A DNA stretch of 64,000 bases, taken from contig NZ_QKLU01000008.1 of assembly GCF_003208655.1 (NCBI RefSeq), positions 1 to 64,000 on the forward strand, read 5' to 3'. This stretch comes from Pedobacter nutrimenti (lineage in GTDB: Bacteria; Bacteroidota; Bacteroidia; Sphingobacteriales; Sphingobacteriaceae). The position numbers and the translations under genes were made by a program. This document shows, in pieces, positions 16,873 to 24,995 of this stretch. Below the pieces are notes generated by a model that made no database searches, had not been told where the DNA came from, and saw only the letters and a list, made by a program, of their open reading frames with translations. Positions within the stretch are counted from its first letter, which is position 1. Each line of letters begins with the position of its first letter.

Positions 16873-16937
16873 CAAATATTGCAATGTGTTTGTTTAGTTT
16901 GACTGATCTCAATCAGGCTGAAATGTGATCGTCATCA
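16873..16937 (-). promoter_or_regulatory. two Crp/Fnr-type operators and a leftward -7 element
   Basis: TGATCTCAATCA (16904-16915) and TGATCGTCATCA (16926-16937) are both TGAT-N4-ATCA, with centres 22 bases apart. On the minus strand AATATTTG (16880-16873) matches the -7 consensus at all defined positions but one, and its G lies 36.5 bases from the first operator. The second operator may help drive the rightward copper genes or strengthen binding. Confidence 0.7.
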
Positions 16938-17053
16938 TTATGCTATTTGGTCACTAAAAATCTACAGATATAGGGTGGAACTTTTAGTTGACGATGTTAG
17001 GAGATCACAGATCCTGCGAGGACGCAAAAGTGATCAGCGTCAGCTTTTCAAAC

Positions 17054-17066
17054 AATGATAATCATT
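17054..17066. promoter_or_regulatory. Fur-like box before the copper genes
   Basis: AATGATAATCATT is a 13-base palindrome matching the core of the classic Fur box. It lies 57 bases before the ATG at 17124. A Fur-family metalloregulator is suggested, but which metal it senses cannot be told from the site. Confidence 0.45.
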
Positions 17067-17123
17067 AATGGACAAGCCTTGAGTCATTACTTTTACCTCT
17101 TGAATAATAAGCATGATCGCAGG

Positions 17124-17498
17124 ATGAAGCAATTAATAAGTATTGTCTTAGTTTTACTCTTAGGTGTACAGTGCCTAATCCAGTTAGGAATTATAACAGG
17201 CTATCAACTGCATAAGGAATATATCGTTAAATCATCTTGCGAAAATAGAAACAAACCTGAAATGCACTGTGATGGAAAATGTTTCTTGAAGAAAAGATTG
17301 GCTGACGCTGAAAAAAACAAAAGGCAAGCCTCAGGGATAGAAAAACAGCTGGAAATGCCGTCGTTCCTTGTCGTTGTTGACCAGCACACCTCTTTAAGAT
17401 CGTTTACGATTATAGACAGCATCAAGCCGCTCATTGCAAATTATACAAATATCATCTATTTCAATATATTTCATCCTCCTTCAGCTGTCTTTGCTTGA
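17124..17498 (+). CDS. small membrane-anchored protein with a Cys/Met metal-binding motif
   Basis: 124 residues from the ATG at 17124 (MKQLISIVLV); an upstream in-frame ATG at 17055 would overlap the Fur-like box. One N-terminal hydrophobic helix (5-25) acts as signal or anchor. It is followed by CENRNKPEMHCDGKC (Cys39, Met47, Cys49, Cys53), a set of thiol and thioether ligands suited to Cu(I). The remainder is short and ends in a hydrophobic segment. It precedes a Met/His-rich lipoprotein and an OprC-like receptor on the same strand, so a copper-handling role in the envelope is likely. Such small proteins accompany copper receptors in related genomes, but no family name can be given. Confidence 0.6.
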   Translation: MKQLISIVLVLLLGVQCLIQLGIITGYQLHKEYIVKSSCENRNKPEMHCDGKCFLKKRLADAEKNKRQASGIEKQLEMPSFLVVVDQHTSLRSFTIIDSIKPLIANYTNIIYFNIFHPPSAVFA

Positions 17499-17610
17499 AT
17501 GATCTTGCCAGCTAATATTGTTGGTGTATCCATCGCTGTCACCAATTCTTAACAATTTGCCTTTTCGCGTAGCGAACTGGCTGTTTTATGCTTCTTAATA
17601 TTAAATCGTC

Positions 17611-18423
17611 ATGAAAAAACTATATGCTTTTGCCTTTTTATTAGTCATTTTTGCCGCCTGTAAAAAAGATGGCAATGCTGTTCCTGATCCTAAAGAGGGT
17701 CTCCAAAAAATCTCTGAAGCCTATGCTCCCGGGATATCAACCAAAGTAGAATTATGGGCGAAAAATGGTCTTTCCACAGGATATAATCAGTTATTTGTGA
17801 TACTTTATGATTCTGTTTCCAACCAGGCTGTAACTAAAGCTGTCATTAAAATTCTGCCTGTAATGAATATGGAAATGAATGGGATGCACATGTCCCATTC
17901 GACACCTTGTGTGCAGCCAGAAAGTGATCTGGCTGAAAATACCTTGTTTCCTTTTGCAGCAGTTTTTACAATGGCGGGCAACACAGAACAAAATAAATGG
18001 TCGTTTGAAATAAGCATTAAACGAGACGGACAAACCAAGACAGGAATAGCCAGATTAGGAATAAAGGTCGGGCCTTCTTCGCCTGAGCGGGTAAAAATGC
18101 TGACAACTGCTGAAGGTGATAAACTGGTAGTCGCTTACTTTTTTCCCATCTCTCCAAAAATCGGAATAAATGAGCTCGAAATCATCGTTTATCGTCAGCA
18201 GAATCTAATGAGTTTTGTTCCAGCTGAGGATTATCTTCTTGCCAGCACACCCGAAATGCCAGCCATGGGGCACGGTTCTCCCAATAATGTTGATCCTGCT
18301 TATGCAAAAAATGGTGGCTACAGAGGCAAGGTCAATTTTACGATGACTGGTGACTGGAGAATCAATTTGGAACTGACCAGGTCAGGGCAGAAAATTACTA
18401 CTTTTTTTGACCTTAGCTTTTAA
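17611..18423 (+). CDS. Met/His-rich lipoprotein with FixH/YtkA-like domains, likely copper handling
   Basis: 270 residues. Lipobox FAAC puts the lipidated Cys at residue 17. Two beta-sandwich-like halves follow. The first contains the Met/His cluster MNMEMNGMHMSH at about 85-96, and the second contains PEMPAMGHGSPN and a C-terminal GKVNFTMTGDWRINLEL, the pattern of YtkA/FixH-like domains. Such clusters bind copper in the periplasm. It directly precedes the OprC-like receptor (stop at 18423, next ATG at 18428), so the lipoprotein may pass or accept copper for the receptor. Copper demand is explained by NosZ and azurin encoded downstream. Confidence 0.7.
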   Translation: MKKLYAFAFLLVIFAACKKDGNAVPDPKEGLQKISEAYAPGISTKVELWAKNGLSTGYNQLFVILYDSVSNQAVTKAVIKILPVMNMEMNGMHMSHSTPCVQPESDLAENTLFPFAAVFTMAGNTEQNKWSFEISIKRDGQTKTGIARLGIKVGPSSPERVKMLTTAEGDKLVVAYFFPISPKIGINELEIIVYRQQNLMSFVPAEDYLLASTPEMPAMGHGSPNNVDPAYAKNGGYRGKVNFTMTGDWRINLELTRSGQKITTFFDLSF

Positions 18424-18427
18424 GGAG

Positions 18428-20449
18428 ATGTGGCATTTTTTTTCTTTTACTACTGCGATTGTTATGTTCCTTTCAACATCGGCAGCAATGGCGCAGGCCC
18501 GGCAGGATAGTGTGATCAGGGAACTGTCATTGAAAGAAGTGCAGATCCATACGATTAAGAAAAGTAAACAACCCAGAACTGCATTTTATCAGTCTTCAAT
18601 GCTTGCCAGCACGGAGGATATTCTGGCCAGAATAGAGGGGGTGAATTTGATCAGGCGTGGTCCAGTTGGGATGGAGCCGGTTTTAAGAGGCTTTTCTGCA
18701 GGGCAAATTAATGTTGTCATTGATGGAATGAGAATTTTCGGTGCCTGTACGGATAAGATGGATCCGGTAACAATTTACACGGAACCTGTAAATCTGAAGA
18801 GCATCGATATCAGATATGGGGGAGATGGCAGCGGAATGGGTGCGACCATCGGCGGAACGCTCAACTTGAAACTGGCGGATGCGTTAATCGATTCTAATGC
18901 CAGATTTACCGGAAGCCTTGCTTCAGGGTATTACTCAGCTGCCACTGCCGTACAAAATGTGCTGGCTATGAATTATAGCGAAAAAAGATGGGCCATTCGT
19001 TTTAGCGGTGTGTACCGCAAAGGAGGCGACTACCTGGACGGAGAAAATAAAAGGGTGAATTTCTCTCAGTACGGTAAATTAAACACCAGTGTCTCAGGGA
19101 AGTACTCCCTCAACAAAAATAGCGTCATAAAAGCAGACCTTTTGTTTGATGACGGCTGGAACATAGGATTCCCGGCTTTGCCCATGGATGTAGGTTATGC
19201 GAAAGCCCGAATTGGCTCTGTCACTTATGAGCGGAATGATCCCGTAGCATTTTTGCAGGCGCTGGAAGCTAAAATCTATGCAAATTCCGTCCGTCATGCA
19301 ATGGACGATACACATAGACCGGCCGGCACCATTCATATGGATATGCCGGGACAAAGCCATACCGCAGGGGCTTTTCTTCAGTTTCGGCTGAGAAGCAGCG
19401 GGAAGCATACCATAAGGGCAAAAACGGACTTTTATTACAATTCCGTCCGGGCAGAGATGACAATGTATCCTCCGGACGCCGCAGCCATGTTTATGCTTAC
19501 CTGGCCAAACAATCACCAGATGGTTGCCGGGATCTTTGTGGAGGATGAGATGTATGTGTCGGATAAAAGCCGCCTTGGTCTGAAACTTAGAGTGGAGGTT
19601 GCTCAGGCAAAAGTTACAGACGACGTGGGTGCACAACAGTTTTCAATAATGGGTTATGATGTGCAGCGGCCGGTTAACCGGATCTTGAAAAATGCGAACA
19701 TCAGTTACACCCGGTTTTTGAGTTCAGTGCTCACGGTATATCTGAGCACCGGGTTTAACGAAAGATCACCCACTACTTCTGAAAGGTATGGATTTTACCT
19801 GTTCAACCAGCTGGATAATCATGATTATATGGGAAACCCTTTGCTGAAAAATGAGCAGGCCTGGAATGCGGAGTGTAATTTACTATATGCTACAAAAAAT
19901 CTCTCCTGGAAATTAAGCGTCTTTGGCAGCCGTGTGGGAAATTATATTGTAGGAAGAACCCAATCTGGTTTAAGCGTGATGACTGCCGGAGCTTCCGGCG
20001 TGCGTGCCTATCAGAATATCCCTTCGGCTACACTTTTTGGCGCAGAAAGCAGTGTTAATTACCAGATACTGAATAAACACCTGATCATTAATAATACCTG
20101 GAAATGGTTGCAGGCAAAGGATAATGAAGACACTCCGCTTCCGCTAATTTCTCCCTTAAAAATCATGACCAGTATTCGCTTTCAGCACCGGACTTTGTTC
20201 TTCCAGGCTGAAAGTGAAATCAGTACTAAACAAGATCAGATCAATAGCGATTTTGGTGAAACCTTCAGTCCCGGATACATGTTGCTGCACATCAGATCCG
20301 GGTACGGATTTATCTTGAAAAAAAACAGACTGGATTTTTCCGCAGGAATCGAAAATCTATTTAATAAAGCCTATGCTGATCATCTGGACTGGGGAGCAAC
20401 CCTCAGACCCGGGCGAAACATTTATGGCTTAATAACTTTAAAATTCTAA
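18428..20449 (+). CDS. TonB-dependent copper receptor, OprC/NosA-like
   Basis: 673 residues from the ATG at 18428; a TTG at 18407 in frame is less likely because the sequence from 18428 gives a clean signal peptide ending AAMAQ. The plug domain is at about 40-155 and the remainder is beta-barrel ending in a C-terminal Phe. In the plug, FGACTDKMDP gives Cys107-x3-Met111, the CxxxM copper ligand pair of Pseudomonas OprC. An HxM pair (His290, Met292) and a second His/Met cluster (303-311) lie in the barrel. OprC/NosA imports copper and is linked to N2O reductase maturation. No carboxypeptidase-like N-terminal extension is present, unlike SusC proteins. Confidence 0.85.
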   Translation: MWHFFSFTTAIVMFLSTSAAMAQARQDSVIRELSLKEVQIHTIKKSKQPRTAFYQSSMLASTEDILARIEGVNLIRRGPVGMEPVLRGFSAGQINVVIDGMRIFGACTDKMDPVTIYTEPVNLKSIDIRYGGDGSGMGATIGGTLNLKLADALIDSNARFTGSLASGYYSAATAVQNVLAMNYSEKRWAIRFSGVYRKGGDYLDGENKRVNFSQYGKLNTSVSGKYSLNKNSVIKADLLFDDGWNIGFPALPMDVGYAKARIGSVTYERNDPVAFLQALEAKIYANSVRHAMDDTHRPAGTIHMDMPGQSHTAGAFLQFRLRSSGKHTIRAKTDFYYNSVRAEMTMYPPDAAAMFMLTWPNNHQMVAGIFVEDEMYVSDKSRLGLKLRVEVAQAKVTDDVGAQQFSIMGYDVQRPVNRILKNANISYTRFLSSVLTVYLSTGFNERSPTTSERYGFYLFNQLDNHDYMGNPLLKNEQAWNAECNLLYATKNLSWKLSVFGSRVGNYIVGRTQSGLSVMTAGASGVRAYQNIPSATLFGAESSVNYQILNKHLIINNTWKWLQAKDNEDTPLPLISPLKIMTSIRFQHRTLFFQAESEISTKQDQINSDFGETFSPGYMLLHIRSGYGFILKKNRLDFSAGIENLFNKAYADHLDWGATLRPGRNIYGLITLKF

Positions 20450-20466
20450 GTTCGGCGATTCTATCT

Positions 20467-20515
20467 GTTTTATGATTTCGCTCATAAAACCGAGCAGAAG
20501 ATCATTATAACTTTG
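20467..20515 (+). promoter_or_regulatory. operator palindrome and perfect -7 element for azurin-norZ
   Basis: Arms GTTTTATGA and TCATAAAAC (20467-20490) form a perfect 9-base inverted repeat around six bases, with a TGA-N6-TCA core. TAACTTTG (20508-20515) is a perfect -7 element whose G lies 36.5 bases from the palindrome centre, the same spacing as the hemN and RIC promoters. No T-run follows, so this is more likely an operator than a terminator. Confidence 0.75.
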
Positions 20516-20557
20516 ATCATAATTTATAACTATAATAAATCATTAAAAATTATCAAC

Positions 20558-21082
20558 ATGAAAAAAATATTCAAACTTTCAGCAATCGCTCTTACCATGA
20601 CTTTCCTGCTTTTCTCTTGCGGAGGCAATGGGCAAAAAGAAGCTGCCGCAACACAATCTGCAACAACCGTAGAGGAAGAGGCAGTGACCCCTGCAGCGCC
20701 GGTGTTGAGCAACGTCCTCAACCTGGAAGGAAATGATCAGATGCAATACAATCAAACTGAATTTAGAATTGCGGCCGGTCAATCCGTTACTTTAACGCTT
20801 AAACACACAGGAACGCTGGATAAGAATGCAATGGGACACAATTTTGTTTTGTTGAAGTCAGGGACTGATATCAATGCATTCGCGAAAAAGGCACTAGAGG
20901 CAAAAAACAATGGTTACATTCCTAAATCTGAAAGTGCCAGCATCATTGCACATACAAAACTCCTTGGAGGCGGGGAGTCAGATACGATTACTTTTTCGGT
21001 TGATGAAAAAGGTACTTATGATTTTATCTGTTCATTTCCAGGCCATGTCTCGATGATGAAAGGCAAACTAATTGTAGAATAG
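20558..21082 (+). CDS. azurin-like blue copper lipoprotein
   Basis: 174 residues from the ATG at 20558. Lipobox LFSC gives a lipidated Cys21, followed by an Ala/Thr/Glu-rich linker and a cupredoxin domain (about 50-174). The type 1 copper ligands are visible: His94 in MGHNF, then Cys158, His163 and a Met at 166/167 in FICSFPGHVSMMKG. It carries electrons in the periplasm, anchored to a membrane. First gene of the operon with norZ, 28 bases upstream of it. Since NorZ takes electrons from quinol, azurin may instead serve NosZ, the cbb3-like oxidase, or a nitrite reductase encoded elsewhere. Confidence 0.9.
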   Translation: MKKIFKLSAIALTMTFLLFSCGGNGQKEAAATQSATTVEEEAVTPAAPVLSNVLNLEGNDQMQYNQTEFRIAAGQSVTLTLKHTGTLDKNAMGHNFVLLKSGTDINAFAKKALEAKNNGYIPKSESASIIAHTKLLGGGESDTITFSVDEKGTYDFICSFPGHVSMMKGKLIVE

Positions 21083-21110
21083 GAAAAACAGAACTTAAGA
21101 CGTATTTAAA

Positions 21111-23363
21111 GTGAATAGAGAAAGAAAACTTTGGATTGGATTTGCACTGGTAATGGGTATTTCCTTTGCCATACTGGGCTATTTCGGTTACGAAATTTAT
21201 CAGCAGTCTCCCCCTGTACCAACAAAAATTATTTCTGCAGACAACAAGACTATTTTTACAGAAGCAGAGATAAAAGATGGTCAGAATATCTGGCAAAGCA
21301 TGGGCGGGCAGGAGGTAGGCACGATCTGGGGCCATGGTGCTTATGTGGCTCCAGACTGGACGGCAGACTGGCTGCACAGGGAAGCCGTTTTTATTTTAAA
21401 CAGCTATGCAAAGAAGGATTTTAACCAGGCCTTCCAGACATTAACGGAGGAGCAGAAAGCAGGACTTAAAATCAGGCTCCAACGCGATCTGAGGAAAAAT
21501 ACATTTAATGCCCAGACCAATACGATAACCGTCTCGAAAGATCGGATAGCTGCGATTACTTACCTGAGCAGCTATTATAAAGGTTTGTTCATGGACGACC
21601 CAAAATTTGATCAGTTGCGTCATGATTATGCGATTCCGAAAATGTCAATCAAGGATGTAGATAGAATGCATAAGATGAATGCCTTTTTCTTTTGGGCCAC
21701 CTGGGCCACTGTCACAGAAAGGCCGGGTTCCAAAGTTTCGTATACGCACAACTGGCCGTCTGATGAGCTGGTTGGAAATGTACCAACCTCAAATTTATTG
21801 ATCTGGTCGGGTGTCAGCATCATCCTGTTGATCTTCTGTATCGGGATATTGGTTTTTTATCACGTGAAGTCAGGTGAAGATGAACAGCTTGAAACACCGG
21901 CAACAGATCCCTTACTGAAACAGGGCATGACGCCATCTATGTTCATGATTAAAAAGTATTTCCTTGTGGTCAGTTTACTGATTGTGCTGCAGGTAGTGTT
22001 CGGGGTAGTCACTGCGCATTATGGCGTAGAAGGAAACGGATTTTATGGAATTCCCCTCGATGAGTGGCTCCCCTATGCAGTAACCAGGACCTGGCATACC
22101 CAACTGGCAATTTTTTGGATTGCGACGGCATGGCTCGCAACGGGCCTATACATTGCGCCTGCGGTATCTGGTAAAGACCCTAAATTTCAGGTATTTGGAG
22201 TGAATTTCTTATTCGTTGCCCTGTTGATTATTGTGTTGGGTTCGATGGCAGGGCAATGGTTTGGCGTAATGCAAAAACTCAACTTAATTGAAAACTTCTG
22301 GTTTGGTCATCAGGGTTATGAGTATGTTGATCTGGGCCGGTTCTGGCAAATATTTTTGCTGGTCGGTCTGTTTTTATGGCTGACATTGATGGTAAGGCCC
22401 TTGCTTCCTGTACTCAGAAAGAAAACAGCTGAAAAAAACCTGATCATCATGTTTTTAATTTCCTGCACGGCAATAGCTTTATTTTATGCTGCCGGGTTAA
22501 TGTGGGGAAGACAAACCAATCTGGCTATTGCCGAATACTGGCGGTGGTGGGTGGTTCACCTTTGGGTGGAAGGGTTTTTCGAGGTATTTGCTACGGTCGT
22601 TATTGCTTTTCTTTTTGTCCGACTGGGGCTGCTTAAGACTAAAACGGCAACGCTGAATGTAATTTTTTCGACCATTATCTTTATGTCGGGTGGTATATTG
22701 GGTACCTGCCATCATTTATACTTTTCGGGGACCCCAGTTGGCGTAATGGCTTTTGGCGCTACCTTTAGTGCACTGGAGATCGTCCCCTTGGTACTCATTG
22801 GTTATGAGGCCTATCACAATTACCGGCTTTCCAAATCCACCTTGTGGATCAGGGATTACAAATGGCCAATTTATTTTATGATTGCAGTTGCTTTCTGGAA
22901 TTTTCTAGGTGCAGGTGTATTTGGGTTTATCATTAACCCGCCAATCGCCTTGTATTATGTTCAGGGATTGAACACCACACCATTGCATGGACACACGGCC
23001 TTGTTTGGGGTTTACGGAATGCTTGGGATCGGATTGATGCTTTTTGTTTTAAGAAGCCTTTTCAGACATGAAGTATGGAATGAGAACTTGATGAAGTTTA
23101 TCTTTTGGTCTACCAATATCGGACTTTTGTCTATGGCGTTGTTAAGCCTTTTGCCGGTAGGTATCTGGCAAGCCATAGCCAGCATAGAACATGGAATGTG
23201 GTATGCCCGTTCCAGCGAACTTATGCAGCAGCCAGGAATGGTGATGCTAAAGTGGCTCAGAGCAATTGGTGATACGATATTTGGGTTTGGAATTTTGGCC
23301 CTCTGCTACTTTGTTATTGAAATTTCATTTAGAAAGAAAAACAGAGCGGTCATACAGAAATAA
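21111..23363 (+). CDS. norZ: quinol-dependent nitric oxide reductase (qNOR)
   Basis: 750 residues from a GTG start; the N-terminus from here (RERKLWIGFALVMG) is the expected first helix and periplasmic lead of qNOR. A cytochrome-c-like but heme-free periplasmic domain (about 35-220) precedes the catalytic bundle. FeB ligands and catalytic Glu are intact: HLWVEGFFE gives His483 and Glu487, and GTCHHLYF gives His534 and His535. The low-spin heme/quinol helix RTWHTQLAIFW has His329. Because Glu487 and both His are kept, this is a reductase (2 NO to N2O) and not an NO dismutase. Operon with azurin and four further genes, all behind the operator at 20467-20490. Confidence 0.95.
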   Translation: MNRERKLWIGFALVMGISFAILGYFGYEIYQQSPPVPTKIISADNKTIFTEAEIKDGQNIWQSMGGQEVGTIWGHGAYVAPDWTADWLHREAVFILNSYAKKDFNQAFQTLTEEQKAGLKIRLQRDLRKNTFNAQTNTITVSKDRIAAITYLSSYYKGLFMDDPKFDQLRHDYAIPKMSIKDVDRMHKMNAFFFWATWATVTERPGSKVSYTHNWPSDELVGNVPTSNLLIWSGVSIILLIFCIGILVFYHVKSGEDEQLETPATDPLLKQGMTPSMFMIKKYFLVVSLLIVLQVVFGVVTAHYGVEGNGFYGIPLDEWLPYAVTRTWHTQLAIFWIATAWLATGLYIAPAVSGKDPKFQVFGVNFLFVALLIIVLGSMAGQWFGVMQKLNLIENFWFGHQGYEYVDLGRFWQIFLLVGLFLWLTLMVRPLLPVLRKKTAEKNLIIMFLISCTAIALFYAAGLMWGRQTNLAIAEYWRWWVVHLWVEGFFEVFATVVIAFLFVRLGLLKTKTATLNVIFSTIIFMSGGILGTCHHLYFSGTPVGVMAFGATFSALEIVPLVLIGYEAYHNYRLSKSTLWIRDYKWPIYFMIAVAFWNFLGAGVFGFIINPPIALYYVQGLNTTPLHGHTALFGVYGMLGIGLMLFVLRSLFRHEVWNENLMKFIFWSTNIGLLSMALLSLLPVGIWQAIASIEHGMWYARSSELMQQPGMVMLKWLRAIGDTIFGFGILALCYFVIEISFRKKNRAVIQK

Positions 23364-23400
23364 AATGGCCGTCCATCTTACATAATTTTAATCAAATGCC

Positions 23401-24129
23401 ATGATAACAGATTATAAAATTACAATTGGTAACATGATCGTGAAGGACTTTAGGACTGCACCGCTGTTTTGGGCATGTCAAATAGATCTGGCTACAGAAC
23501 AGAATAAAACAATTGAGAAAGTTTGTAAGGAAAAAGATATTAATCTGACGCATTTAATGAATGATCTCAATGATATTGTAAACGGCACAAGAGAATCTTC
23601 AAGTGACTATACCTTATGGCCGCTTGGTTGGCTAATCGATATGATCTCCATCCGTATCCGCTTTATTGAAGAGAACCTGTCGGTTATTCTGCAGTTTCTG
23701 GACGGGCTCTCGGAATACCACAAAAAGCAGGATCAGTGCATTTCAGATTTTTGCTCAAATTTTAATTTTTATGCTGGACGATTGGTAGGTTCGCTGCAAA
23801 GGCGGATTCTGTCTTTGGTATCTTTCATTAAACAAATCTCCGGAACGCAGGGTGAGGAGGACTGTTTTGACAATTCTACTATTATCGCTGTTAATAACAC
23901 CGTCAAGAAAATGATTGATGAGTTCTCTCTTCATAAAAGGGGTTTTTTCTCAGTCATTGACAGCATTAAAAAATATGTTCCTCCAATAGATGCATACAAT
24001 TGCTTTAAAACTACTGTGGATTTATTGACAGAATTTGAAAATGATTTAAATAAAATAGTGAGTTTGCAAGATATAGTTTATACAAGATTTACGGCCCTTA
24101 AAAATGAACTGATAGCAGAACATCTTTGA
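23401..24129 (+). CDS. degenerate RIC/ScdA-like protein lacking metal ligands
   Basis: 242 residues that follow the two-domain plan of the RIC repair proteins. An N-terminal DUF542-like part (ITIGNMIVKDFRTAPLFWACQIDL, residues 7-30) has lost the Cys-Cys of the family. A helical part (69-240) aligns with the hemerythrin domain of the intact RIC at 26675-27637, but its iron ligands are replaced: NTHHQY reads SIRIRF and LMLHLSKEE reads RLVGSLQRR. With no di-iron site it cannot repair clusters as RIC does. The frame is intact and embedded in the nor operon, which argues for a retained structural, regulatory or partner role. Confidence 0.7.
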   Translation: MITDYKITIGNMIVKDFRTAPLFWACQIDLATEQNKTIEKVCKEKDINLTHLMNDLNDIVNGTRESSSDYTLWPLGWLIDMISIRIRFIEENLSVILQFLDGLSEYHKKQDQCISDFCSNFNFYAGRLVGSLQRRILSLVSFIKQISGTQGEEDCFDNSTIIAVNNTVKKMIDEFSLHKRGFFSVIDSIKKYVPPIDAYNCFKTTVDLLTEFENDLNKIVSLQDIVYTRFTALKNELIAEHL

Positions 24130-24179
24130 AATAAAAATAATGATTGATTCATCATAAAGGAACAACAATAAATTAACAG

Positions 24180-24995
24180 ATGAAAATTAATTCAAATACA
24201 CGGATAAAGGTACTGTTAGACGCCGACCAGGAAAAGGTAATTGACGCTCTGGTAGACTTAAATACCAATTTTTCAAAGCTGAGGAATCCGCTATTGCGTA
24301 ATTTATTGGCCCGCCGGGTGACTATTGCGGATGCATGTAAAGTGGGTAAATGTACTGTTGAGGATTTCCTGAAAAGTATGAAACAAATTGGTTTTGTCAT
24401 CGATGAGACTATTGAGAAAACGAACGCAACAGAAGAAAATCTCATCGACTTTAGCCGTCCGGCAACTTTACTTGAACTGGATGCCCGCAGCTTTCTGCAA
24501 CAAAACAAGGATCCGCTCAAGGATATTCTTCAAATGACTACTCAGATGCGCATTGGAGATCGATTGAAGATTATCAATTCTTTTGAGCCCGTGCCATTGA
24601 TACATTTACTGGCCGATAGGGGATTCCTTCATCATACCGAGCACATTGAAGACAAATTGGTAGTAACCTGGTTTGAAAAAACAACTGCCGCCAGCGTATT
24701 GGTAGAGTTGCCACCTGAATACCAACAAGACAATGAGCAGGTGTTGTTTGAGAAGATATTTCAAGGGGTCGCGAAAAATAAAATTAAATATATTGACGTT
24801 CGTCATCTGGAGATGCCTCAGCCGATGATGCAAATTATAGAAAATATCCAGGACTTAAAGGACGATGAATTGTTATATGTTTATCATAAAAAATCGCCAG
24901 TGTATTTGCTTCCTGAATTGAAAAAAAGGGGTTTGATGTTCGTGCTTAATCATAAGTCCCCTACAGAGCTGGATATGTTAATTTACAGGTCATGA
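24180..24995 (+). CDS. DUF1858-DUF2249-DUF2249 protein
   Basis: 271 residues, soluble. Residues 1-78 resemble DUF1858/ScdA N-terminal domains (NPLLRNLLARRVTIADACKV and a following helix). Two DUF2249 units follow: about 98-175 (LDARSFLQQNKDPLKDI with GDRLKIINSFEPVPLIHLLADRGF) and about 200-270 (IDVRHLEMPQPMMQIIENI with DDELLYVYHKKSPVYLLPELKKRG). DUF2249 also forms the N-terminus of the intact RIC encoded downstream. These domains occur in NO and hemerythrin-type stress proteins, but their biochemical role is not known. The stop overlaps the start of the next gene by four bases. Confidence 0.75.
   Translation: MKINSNTRIKVLLDADQEKVIDALVDLNTNFSKLRNPLLRNLLARRVTIADACKVGKCTVEDFLKSMKQIGFVIDETIEKTNATEENLIDFSRPATLLELDARSFLQQNKDPLKDILQMTTQMRIGDRLKIINSFEPVPLIHLLADRGFLHHTEHIEDKLVVTWFEKTTAASVLVELPPEYQQDNEQVLFEKIFQGVAKNKIKYIDVRHLEMPQPMMQIIENIQDLKDDELLYVYHKKSPVYLLPELKKRGLMFVLNHKSPTELDMLIYRS

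Noticed and set aside
20467-20490. Terminator of the copper receptor gene
   Set aside because: The inverted repeat lacks a T-run, and its exact spacing to the perfect -7 element TAACTTTG fits an operator better.
21111-23363. Possible nitric oxide dismutase instead of reductase
   Set aside because: The catalytic Glu and all three FeB histidines are present (HLWVEGFFE and CHHLYF), whereas dismutases have substitutions at these places.
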